From Halorhodospira sp. (GTDB lineage Bacteria; Pseudomonadota; Gammaproteobacteria; Nitrococcales; Halorhodospiraceae): 15,406 bases of DNA. The translations under genes were made by a program, and so were the position numbers. The stretch lies in assembly GCA_007121755.1 (NCBI GenBank), contig SKJZ01000276.1, forward strand, positions 1 through 15,406. Reading direction: 5' to 3'. The first letter of the stretch is position 1. The number at the start of each line of letters is the position of its first letter. The notes beneath the pieces were generated by a model, which was not told the DNA's origin, did not search any database, and saw only the letters and a list, made by a program, of their open reading frames with translations. Shown piece by piece: positions 7,321 through 15,406 of the stretch.

Positions 7321-7344
7321 GGCCCCGGGGTGCCCCGTGGGGTC
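7321..7344 (-). other. GC-rich hairpin between chemoreceptor and DUF4202 genes
   Basis: Directly after the chemoreceptor stop (7350) the transcript contains GACCCC and GGGGCC arms, forming six pairs including one wobble, around an inner GGGG/CCCC block. There is no following U-run, so it is not a classical terminator. It could still uncouple the chemoreceptor from the DUF4202-RNA ligase pair or protect the 3' end of its message. Confidence 0.3.
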
Positions 7345-7349
7345 TTCCC

Positions 7350-8525
7350 TCAGACGTTGAAGCGTTCCATGAGGGTCTGGAGGCGGGAGGAGAGGCGGGC
7401 CAACTCCTCGGCGGCGACCGCGATCTGCCGCGAGCCGGCGGCGGTGTCCTCCGCCGCCTGATTGCTACTCGTAATGTTGCGGTTGATCTCCTCGGCCACT
7501 TGGCTCTGCTCCTCCGCCGCCGAGGCGATCTGGGCGTTCATGTCGTTGATCTGTGAAACCGACCCGGCGATCGTGGCGAGATTCTCGGCGGCCTCCTCGA
7601 CCTGTCCAGTGCAACTCTCCGCCCCTTCCCGGGCTTGGTCCATCGCGCTCACTGCCTCCCCGGACCCGGCCTGCAGGCGCTCAATCATGCTCTGGATCTC
7701 CTGGGTCGAGTGCTGGGTACGGGAGGCGAGGGTGTGGACCTCCTCCGCCACCACCGCAAAGCCCCTCCCCTGCTCGCCGGCGCGAGCGGCCTCGATGGCG
7801 GCGTTGAGCGCCAGCATATTGGTCTGCTCGGCGATCTCGCGGATCACATCCAGTACCACGCCGATCCCTTCCACTTCCTCTTCCAGCTTGCGGATCACCC
7901 CGGCCCCGGACTCGACTTGGTTCTTCAGGCTCTCGATACCGCCGATGGCGTCGGTCGCCACCAGCGCGCCGCCCTTCGCCTCGCCATCGGCAATCCCGCT
8001 CTGCTCGGCCGCCGAAGCGGCGCTATGGGCGATCTCCTGGACCGAGGCGGTCATCTGGTTCATCGCCGTCGCCACTTGCTCGATACCCTCCCGCTGCTCG
8101 TCGAGCCCACGCCGCGTCTGCTCCGCCGTGGCAGAGAGCTGCTCGGCGGCCGAGGCGAGCTGGCTGGTGACGCTGGCTATATCGTTGAGCATAGCGCGAA
8201 GCTTGTCACGCATCTCATTGAAACTGTTTACAATGTCACCGATGAGGTCGTGGCTCTCCAACTCGCAACGCACGGTCAGGTCGTTTTCGCTGATGGCGTT
8301 GGCCGCCGCGGAGATCTGCTTGAGTTTGCGCAGCAGGACAATGTTGACCAACTGGTAGTTGGAGAAGCCGAGCACCGGCGCCGCCAGCACCACCAGCGGT
8401 ATCCAGACCAGCAGCCCCGGATCCCACGCCACCACGACGTGAGCAACAAGCGGCAGCAGCAGGCCGAGCACCAACCAGAACACGATGGAAATAAGAAGCA
8501 GATTGCGGAGGATGCTGGGCTTCAT
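7350..8525 (-). CDS. Methyl-accepting chemotaxis protein without a periplasmic sensor domain
   Basis: A 391-residue chemoreceptor. Two membrane segments (residues 8-31 and 36-57) are separated by only a few residues, so there is no room for a ligand domain outside the membrane. A HAMP linker follows (about 60-115, LRKLKQISAAANAISENDLTVRCELE), then a long coiled coil. The conserved signalling tip is IREIAEQTNMLALNAAIEAARAGEQGRGFAVVAEEVHTLA (228-267, read here in pieces: EQTNMLALNAAIEAARAGE then GRGFAVVAEEV), the site that contacts CheA and CheW. There is no C-terminal CheR-docking pentapeptide; it ends MERFNV. I prefer the ATG at 8525 because the hydrophobic segment follows at once; an ATG at 8555 would add ten residues. 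It probably senses membrane, redox or internal cues, or relies on a partner. No che genes are in the window. Confidence 0.92.
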   Translation of the reverse strand: MKPSILRNLLLISIVFWLVLGLLLPLVAHVVVAWDPGLLVWIPLVVLAAPVLGFSNYQLVNIVLLRKLKQISAAANAISENDLTVRCELESHDLIGDIVNSFNEMRDKLRAMLNDIASVTSQLASAAEQLSATAEQTRRGLDEQREGIEQVATAMNQMTASVQEIAHSAASAAEQSGIADGEAKGGALVATDAIGGIESLKNQVESGAGVIRKLEEEVEGIGVVLDVIREIAEQTNMLALNAAIEAARAGEQGRGFAVVAEEVHTLASRTQHSTQEIQSMIERLQAGSGEAVSAMDQAREGAESCTGQVEEAAENLATIAGSVSQINDMNAQIASAAEEQSQVAEEINRNITSSNQAAEDTAAGSRQIAVAAEELARLSSRLQTLMERFNV

Positions 8526-8589
8526 TCGATTCGCTCTATATTGCACAAGGAGCATAAGCTAATTATGGATGACGCACTTCTACACGGAT

Positions 8590-8605
8590 TTTGCGATAGC
8601 GCAAA
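8590..8605. promoter_or_regulatory. Short perfect palindrome in the MCP-cyclase divergent spacer
   Basis: TTTGCG-ATAG-CGCAAA is a perfect 6-bp inverted repeat in an AT-rich part of the 296-bp spacer between the divergent chemoreceptor (starting 8525) and cyclase (starting 8822). It lies 65-80 bp upstream of the chemoreceptor start and could be a regulator site. No convincing -35/-10 pair is visible. The rest of the spacer is described with the hairpin at 8719. Confidence 0.3.
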
Positions 8606-8718
8606 TACCCAAAGATGTATAGATGGAAAATTGAGCGCCTACCCCGAACGTGGTACCTCCGCTGCCCGGAACGACAAGCCTTCCGGCCGGCCGCGCCCGG
8701 GGCAGCGATCCCTAACCT

Positions 8719-8760
8719 GGAGTCTCGAAAGACCGGCCTCGGACGGTCTTTCGAGACTCC
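8719..8760. repeat. 17-bp perfect hairpin upstream of the diguanylate cyclase
   Basis: GGAGTCTCGAAAGACCG (8719-8735) and its exact reverse complement (8744-8760) flank an 8-base loop, GCCTCGGA. Pairing extends outward by CT/AG if one C is bulged. It ends 61 bp before the cyclase ATG and has no U-run on either strand, so it is not an intrinsic terminator. It may be a leader-RNA structure of the cyclase message, a protein site or a copy of an interspersed repeat. Confidence 0.8.
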
Positions 8761-8821
8761 CAGTGTTATGGTCAAACCACGAGACCGACTGAACCCGGCC
8801 ACGCAGAAACCGAGAGCGCAC

Positions 8822-10612
8822 ATGGACTACCACGACCACCTATCGCCCCTGCCGGGTTTGCCGCAACGGCTGCATATCCTGCTGGTAGCGGAGGAGAACG
8901 GGACAGCTCGTCAAGTCCGCTCAGCCATCAATGGCGGTATGGGGCCACATGTGGAGGAGCGCCTGGTCACAACCCTGGCCGAAGCCGAACGCACCGTGAA
9001 GGCGGGTGGCATCGACGTCGTGCTGCTCGATCCGGCACTGCCCGATGCCGCCGGAGGCGACCCGGTGAGCGCATTGCGCGCGCACACGCAAGACACTCCC
9101 ATCATCATTCTCGTCGACCCGGATCATCGCCACGCCATACCTGATGCGCTGGCATCCGGCGCCCAGGACTACCTGCTCAAAGGCGCCATCGATGCCGACG
9201 CGTTGCAGCGCGCCGTCCAGCACGCGCTGACCCGGATGCACCTCCAACACTGCCTCCGCCACCAATGCCTGCGGCCGTGCGACATGCGCTTGAACCCTCT
9301 CCAGGAGTGGCACGAAGAGAGCTGGCTGCTGGCTGAGCGTGTTAAAGAGAACCAATGCCTGCTCGAGATCATCGAGATCTGCCAAAACGAGGAGTTAGAC
9401 GACGCCCGGCTACTGGAGTCGTGCGCCGGAAGGGTCCCGCGCGGCTGGCAGGTTCCATCGAAGACCGGGGCGCGCATCCACCTTGGCCACCGGACCATCA
9501 CCTCTCCCGGCTTCCGTGAATCGCGCCACTATTTAACTGCGGTGATCCCCTTCCAGCGGGAACCCGCCTCAATTGAGGTACACCGTTCGAAGCCCTCGGC
9601 CGGGAACCACAACCGCCCACTTTTCCTTGATGAAGAGCGGGCGTTGCTCGTAGCCATCGCCACCCAGATCGGTCAGGCGCTCAATCGGCGCGATCAAGAG
9701 CGCCTCCGCAAGAAGGCCGAAGAGGAATTGCGCCTGGCTGCCAGCGTATTCGCGGCCGCCCAGGAAGGCATCGTTATTACCGATGCGGACAACCGCATCC
9801 TCGATGTGAACCCCGCCTTTACCGCCATCACCGGCTACAGCCGCGAGGAGGCGCTGGGACGCGGCCCCGCGTTCCTCTCATCGGGCCATCGCGATGCCGA
9901 AGAGTACGTTGAATTGTGGCGCTCCCTGGACGAAACCGGCGCTTGGTGCGGCGAGGTCTGGAATCGTAGAAAATCGGGTGAAGTCTACCCGGAGCGGCTG
10001 TCGATCACTGCGGTTTATTCGCCCCAGAACGTGGTGACTCACTATGTAGCGGTCTTCTCCGATATTTCACGGATCAAGGCGCAGGAACAGCGGCTAAAGC
10101 TGATCGCCCACTACGATCCCCTGACCGGACTGCCCAATCGACGTCTGTTGATGGACCGCCTCAAACAGGCTTTGGCGCAGACCCGGCGCAACCGGCAGAC
10201 AATGGCCTTAGCGGTCCTCGATCTGGACGATTTCAAACCAATCAACGACACCCACGGCCATGAAGCGGGCGACTTGGTCCTCAAGGAGATCGGAGAGCGG
10301 CTGTCGAAGAACCTCCGCGCCGGCGATACCGCCGCCCGGCTGGGCGGCGACGAGTTCGTGCTGGTCTTGCTGGGGCTGGAGAACACCGCCCACTGTGAAC
10401 ACGCCTTGGCGAGAATTATCGAGGCCGTCGCGGAGCCCATCACCCTACCCGCCACCGGCACTGTCGCCGTCTCCGCCAGCTTGGGCGCCACCCTCTTCCC
10501 CCGAAACAATAGTGATACCGATCCCGACACCCTGTTACGACACGCCGACCAAGCCATGTACAGGGCCAAACAGCGCGGCAAAAACCGGTACCATGTGTAC
10601 GATGGCGGGTAG
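8822..10612 (+). CDS. REC-GAF-PAS-GGDEF diguanylate cyclase
   Basis: A 596-residue soluble protein. Residues 17-137 are a response-receiver domain with acidic pair E24-E25, phospho-acceptor Asp70 in VVLLDPALPD, and Lys120 in DYLLKG. Residues about 178-290 resemble a GAF domain (LLEIIEICQNEELDDARLLE, VPRGWQVP). A PAS domain covers about 303-420 (QEGIVITDADNRILDVNPAF, ITGYSREE). The GGDEF domain (425-596) has an intact active site, RLGGDEF with GGDEF at 508-512, plus metal-binding DLDDFK. It also carries an inhibitory RxxD site, R499-D502, exactly five residues before GGDEF, so it should make c-di-GMP and be product-inhibited. There is no EAL domain. The ATG at 8822 is used; a longer in-frame start at 8615 would read through the 17-bp hairpin and adds no recognisable domain. 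It probably answers to a kinase, possibly the haem kinase nearby. Confidence 0.92.
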   Translation: MDYHDHLSPLPGLPQRLHILLVAEENGTARQVRSAINGGMGPHVEERLVTTLAEAERTVKAGGIDVVLLDPALPDAAGGDPVSALRAHTQDTPIIILVDPDHRHAIPDALASGAQDYLLKGAIDADALQRAVQHALTRMHLQHCLRHQCLRPCDMRLNPLQEWHEESWLLAERVKENQCLLEIIEICQNEELDDARLLESCAGRVPRGWQVPSKTGARIHLGHRTITSPGFRESRHYLTAVIPFQREPASIEVHRSKPSAGNHNRPLFLDEERALLVAIATQIGQALNRRDQERLRKKAEEELRLAASVFAAAQEGIVITDADNRILDVNPAFTAITGYSREEALGRGPAFLSSGHRDAEEYVELWRSLDETGAWCGEVWNRRKSGEVYPERLSITAVYSPQNVVTHYVAVFSDISRIKAQEQRLKLIAHYDPLTGLPNRRLLMDRLKQALAQTRRNRQTMALAVLDLDDFKPINDTHGHEAGDLVLKEIGERLSKNLRAGDTAARLGGDEFVLVLLGLENTAHCEHALARIIEAVAEPITLPATGTVAVSASLGATLFPRNNSDTDPDTLLRHADQAMYRAKQRGKNRYHVYDGG

Positions 10613-10693
10613 CCGCCCGTGCCGATGCGATGTCGTGCCACACGGCCAACAGTGATAGTCTGACTCCGCCACTGATGCTACAAGCCCGTCTTC

Positions 10694-11377
10694 ATGACCA
10701 ACGCACTTAAGGACCCTGCATTCCACGAGCGGCTGCGGGAGCTAATCGGTAACGAACAGCCGTTCTCCTGGGCGGCGCGCATGGGTATTTCCAAGGGCGC
10801 GTTCTCCCGGATCTGGAACCAGGGGACCATCCCCGGCCCGGCGCTGCTCCGCCGCATTCAAGACCGCACCGGCGTTTCGCTGGACTGGCTCGTGAGTGGA
10901 CTCGGCCCCAACGGCATCAGCCGCCGCTGTCTGCCAGCATCCCAGGGCGAGAAGGAGTACGTCACCGTCCCGCTGGATACGCACCACGCCTCGGCGGGCG
11001 GAACCCCGACCGTCTACGATGAACCGATCGTCGACGCTATTGCCTTCCGCCGGGACTGGCTCCAACAGACCTTCCACACGCGCGCCGAGCACCTTCTGCT
11101 CATGGTGGTGGAAGGAGAGAGCATGAACCCAGTGCTCCACTCCGGCGACTTGATCCTGGTGGATACACAAGACGCCAGCGCCGTGCCCCGGGACGGGATC
11201 TATGTGATTTGGCTCGACCGTACACTGCTGGTCAAGCGGTTGCAGCGCCTACCCGGGGATAACGTCCGTGTCTCCAGCGAGAACCCGGCCTACGCCGACT
11301 TCACCATCACCCGCAAGGAACTCACGATGGAAAACAGCGTGGTGGGGCGCATCATCTGGTTCGGCAGAACGCTTTAA
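10694..11377 (+). CDS. HTH / S24 peptidase-like transcriptional regulator
   Basis: A 227-residue repressor-like protein. Residues 9-70 form a helix-turn-helix (FSWAARMGISKGAFSRIWNQ). Residues about 100-227 are the LexA/CI C-terminal S24 fold, with catalytic Ser143 in VEGESMNPVLHSGD and Lys181 in LLVKRLQR. Ala101-Gly102 in ASAGG is in the place of the autocleavage bond, so RecA-stimulated self-cleavage is possible. Many stand-alone members of this class have an N-terminal AFRRDWL segment as here (117-123). There is no phage module in the window, so it looks like a chromosomal regulator or a remnant. The start ATG has no clear ribosome site. It lies 81 bp downstream of the cyclase, on the same strand, and converges with the REC-PilZ gene. 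Targets unknown. Confidence 0.88.
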   Translation: MTNALKDPAFHERLRELIGNEQPFSWAARMGISKGAFSRIWNQGTIPGPALLRRIQDRTGVSLDWLVSGLGPNGISRRCLPASQGEKEYVTVPLDTHHASAGGTPTVYDEPIVDAIAFRRDWLQQTFHTRAEHLLLMVVEGESMNPVLHSGDLILVDTQDASAVPRDGIYVIWLDRTLLVKRLQRLPGDNVRVSSENPAYADFTITRKELTMENSVVGRIIWFGRTL

Positions 11378-11423
11378 ACCCACCCCTGCACCCGCCCGGT
11401 TTTTCGGGTCCGCGGATACCGAC

Positions 11424-12197
11424 TCACTCGCCGGGCACGATGGTCCGCTTGCGGCACTGCTTCAGGAATGCGATGAGTTGCTCCTGCTGCTCGGCGTTGA
11501 GTTCAATAAAGCGCAACGCAATGCAGACTTGGTTGCGCCCTTCACCGTAAGGGTTCTCGGCGGCCATGCGCACCACCTCGCCCGGCAGCTTCAACCGGGG
11601 GGGGGCGCCGCTCGACTCATCAACGGCGTCGATCGTCAGCTCGGCGCGCTCATAGAGCGCCACTCCGCGGCCCAGACCGGTATCGATATACAAAAAGGCG
11701 CCCGTGGCGGAGATATCGTAGAGCTTCCCGCCGCACGGCTCGCCACCGCCAAAGCCCAAGGAAACCTTGTAATCGCCGGACACCTTGACCCGCCCGGCGC
11801 GGCGCTTCTCCGGTCGGCCCAGAACGGCACGCACCTTCTTCACCAAGGTCGGCGCGGTAAACGGCTTGATGATATAGGCGTCGACCCCGGCCTCGATCGC
11901 CCGCATGAGCGACTCCCGGTCGGCCCGGACGGTAATCATTATGAAGGGCGTATGCGCCGTCCGCGGATTCTTGCGCGCCTCGGCAAGAACATGGTCGCCG
12001 GTAATCTCCGGCATCTCCCAGTCGCAGAAGATCCAGTCGATCTCCCGGCCCTGCTCCTGGATAAGATCCAACGCCTCCTGGCCGTTGGCGGCTTCCAGGA
12101 TGTTCTTGCAGTTGAGGTATCTTCGCAGCACATCGCGGAGAATCGCCCTTACCGTGCTCGAGTCATCGACAACGAGCACCACTTTATTGCTGAGCAT
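11424..12197 (-). CDS. Response regulator with PilZ c-di-GMP-binding output domain
   Basis: A 257-residue two-domain protein. The receiver (1-122) has acidic Asp11-Asp12, phospho-acceptor Asp59 in IFCDWEMPE, Thr/Val switch region MITV and Lys111 in IIKPF. The PilZ domain (about 130-245) carries the two c-di-GMP contacts: RxxxR as R132-R136, and DxSxxG as D161-S163-G166 in DISATG. It therefore should receive both a phosphoryl signal and c-di-GMP. It has no DNA-binding or enzymatic output, so it probably acts by protein contact on motility, type IV pili or exopolysaccharide machinery. It lies 145 bp downstream of the hybrid kinase on the same strand and is its most likely phosphorelay partner. 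A nine-C run interrupts the PilZ coding region. The ATG at 12197 has AGGA 11 bases upstream. Confidence 0.93.
   Translation of the reverse strand: MLSNKVVLVVDDSSTVRAILRDVLRRYLNCKNILEAANGQEALDLIQEQGREIDWIFCDWEMPEITGDHVLAEARKNPRTAHTPFIMITVRADRESLMRAIEAGVDAYIIKPFTAPTLVKKVRAVLGRPEKRRAGRVKVSGDYKVSLGFGGGEPCGGKLYDISATGAFLYIDTGLGRGVALYERAELTIDAVDESSGAPPRLKLPGEVVRMAAENPYGEGRNQVCIALRFIELNAEQQEQLIAFLKQCRKRTIVPGE
11597..11605 (-). repeat. Nine-base homopolymer (poly-C on coding strand) in the PilZ gene
   Basis: The plus strand has nine consecutive G residues; the coding strand reads GCC CCC CCC CGG for A198-P199-P200-R201. A one-base slip would frameshift the last ~57 codons, deleting the C-terminal half of the PilZ domain. 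Confidence 0.85.
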
Positions 12198-12227
12198 GTC
12201 GTCGGGATTCCTGATCCATGCCCGCGG

Positions 12228-12246
12228 TTAGCCCGGGGGCGGCTAA
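12228..12246. promoter_or_regulatory. Small stem-loop in the leader of the REC-PilZ gene
   Basis: TTAGCC (12228-12233) and GGCTAA (12241-12246) form a perfect 6-bp inverted repeat with a C/G-rich 7-base loop, about 31 bases upstream of the REC-PilZ start. It may be an operator or leader structure. No promoter elements can be named. Confidence 0.25.
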
Positions 12247-12320
12247 TCTGCACCAAATACACCGCGAACCATACCGGATTTCAGAGAGGCGGTCCAAGCT
12301 GGCGAGTGGCGGCATCGGTC

Positions 12321-12342
12321 GGTCGCTAAGCGTTCCGAAAGC

Positions 12343-12351
<9 letters not shown>
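12321..12351 (-). other. 11-bp hairpin spanning the hybrid-kinase stop codon
   Basis: GGTCGCTAAGC (12321-12331) pairs with GCTTAGTGACC (12341-12351) with one mismatch on the plus strand, around a 9-base loop. The kinase stop codon (12343-12345) is inside the stem. No U-run follows in the transcript, so it looks like a spacer structure between the kinase and REC-PilZ, either partly terminating or stabilising the message. Confidence 0.55.
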
Positions 12352-15210
<2,859 letters not shown>

Positions 15211-15291
15211 CTCCTCTTCCCTGGCCCCGGGGCCTCTTGCTGCTGCGTCCCGGCAATGATTTCCGCAACATTAAAGAGAAAACACTTACTA

Positions 15292-15305
15292 ACCTTTCGG
15301 AAGGT
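15292..15305. other. Short hairpin next to the terminal repeat, upstream of the kinase
   Basis: ACCTT-TCGG-AAGGT is a perfect 5-bp stem two bases from the terminal inverted repeat. It sits in the 96-bp leader (15211-15306) of the hybrid kinase. That leader is AT-rich at 15262-15291 and must hold the kinase promoter, but I cannot pick -35/-10 boxes with confidence. Confidence 0.35.
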
Positions 15306-15306
15306 A

Positions 15307-15406
15307 TTGTCAGGTAGCACCCATACGGGGTCTCGGCCGCAGGGATGCGGCCGTGAAGCCTCCAGGGATGGATTCACGGCGTCCCCGTATGGGGGCTACC
15401 TGACAA
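15307..15406. repeat. 100-bp multi-hairpin intergenic element with 24-bp inverted ends
   Basis: Arms at 15307-15330 and 15383-15406 are reverse complements at 23 of 24 positions (the exception is an A at 15319), both starting TTGTCAGGTAGC on their own strand. Between them are two hairpins with identical GGGA loops: CGGCCGCA/TGCGGCCG (15334-15341 and 15346-15353) and, overlapping it by one base, GTGAA-TCCA/TGGA-TTCAC with a GCC bulge (15353-15377). The shared CAGGGATG loop motif and the cruciform shape look like an interspersed palindromic repeat (REP/MITE-like). No ORF is in it. The right arm ends at the window edge, so it may extend further. Confidence 0.75.

Noticed and set aside
7635..8792. 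A long plus-strand open frame (385 codons) opposite the chemoreceptor
   Set aside because: The translation shows no domain; the minus-strand chemoreceptor tip motif is unmistakable.
8615..8821. An N-terminal extension of the cyclase by 69 codons
   Set aside because: It would run through the perfect hairpin and adds no domain; the receiver domain begins soon after the ATG at 8822.
10604..10617. GGCGG-GTAG-CCGCC hairpin at the cyclase stop codon as a terminator
   Set aside because: Five-bp stem with no T-run; expected by chance at this GC content.
11390..11409. ACCCG-loop-CGGGT stem between the convergent S24 and REC-PilZ genes as a bidirectional terminator
   Set aside because: The stem is only 5 bp, and the Ts lie in the loop rather than after the stem, so I do not call it.
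11268..12329. A long plus-strand open frame (353 codons) opposite REC-PilZ
   Set aside because: It is the antisense of the receiver and PilZ domains and no family pattern is visible.
15307..15406. Reading the 24-bp inverted ends as insertion-sequence termini
   Set aside because: Only 100 bp with no transposase and no visible target duplication within the window; a small palindromic repeat is a better description.

Overview
The window is 15.4 kb of gene-dense, GC-rich Gram-negative chromosome. MlaA (an outer-membrane lipoprotein), a cardiolipin synthase, a periplasmic c-type cytochrome sensor kinase and many c-di-GMP and chemotaxis signalling proteins point to a motile proteobacterium with respiratory or photosynthetic electron transport. 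The overall style suggests a gammaproteobacterium, perhaps near the Ectothiorhodospiraceae, but this is an impression rather than proof. I see no rRNA, tRNA, CRISPR array, transposase or prophage genes.

Left part (1-5260). On the minus strand an Irr-like Fur-family regulator is followed 29 bp later by a LabA-like NYN-domain protein with a cold-shock-like C-terminus, which runs off the left edge. Divergent from these, on the plus strand, is a compact cluster: cardiolipin synthase, a GlcD/D-2-hydroxyglutarate-dehydrogenase-type FAD oxidoreductase, and the lipoprotein MlaA. MlaA overlaps the FAD enzyme by 8 bp and carries odd Asp/Gly/Trp repeats at both ends of its core. A hairpin follows it, then a small basic unknown ORF preceded by a sigma-28-like motif.

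Middle part (5526-8525). A minus-strand group reads, in transcription order: a chemoreceptor with almost no periplasmic domain, a DUF4202 protein, and an archaeal-type (Pab1020/Rnl3) ATP-dependent RNA ligase whose TTG start overlaps the DUF4202 stop codon. The RNA ligase/DUF4202 pair is the least expected gene combination here.

Right part (8526-15406). This is mainly a signalling island. A plus-strand REC-GAF-PAS-GGDEF diguanylate cyclase sits downstream of a 17-bp perfect hairpin and is followed by a stand-alone HTH/S24 peptidase-like regulator. On the opposite strand lie a 955-residue hybrid histidine kinase with two CxxCH haem-c motifs in its periplasmic sensor and, downstream of it, a response regulator with a c-di-GMP-binding PilZ output domain. 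Together they suggest a redox- or ligand-sensing haem kinase feeding a phosphorelay into a REC-PilZ protein that also reads c-di-GMP, with a possible cognate cyclase next door. The wiring is inferred from gene order and domains. The window ends in a 100-bp multi-hairpin repeat-like element.
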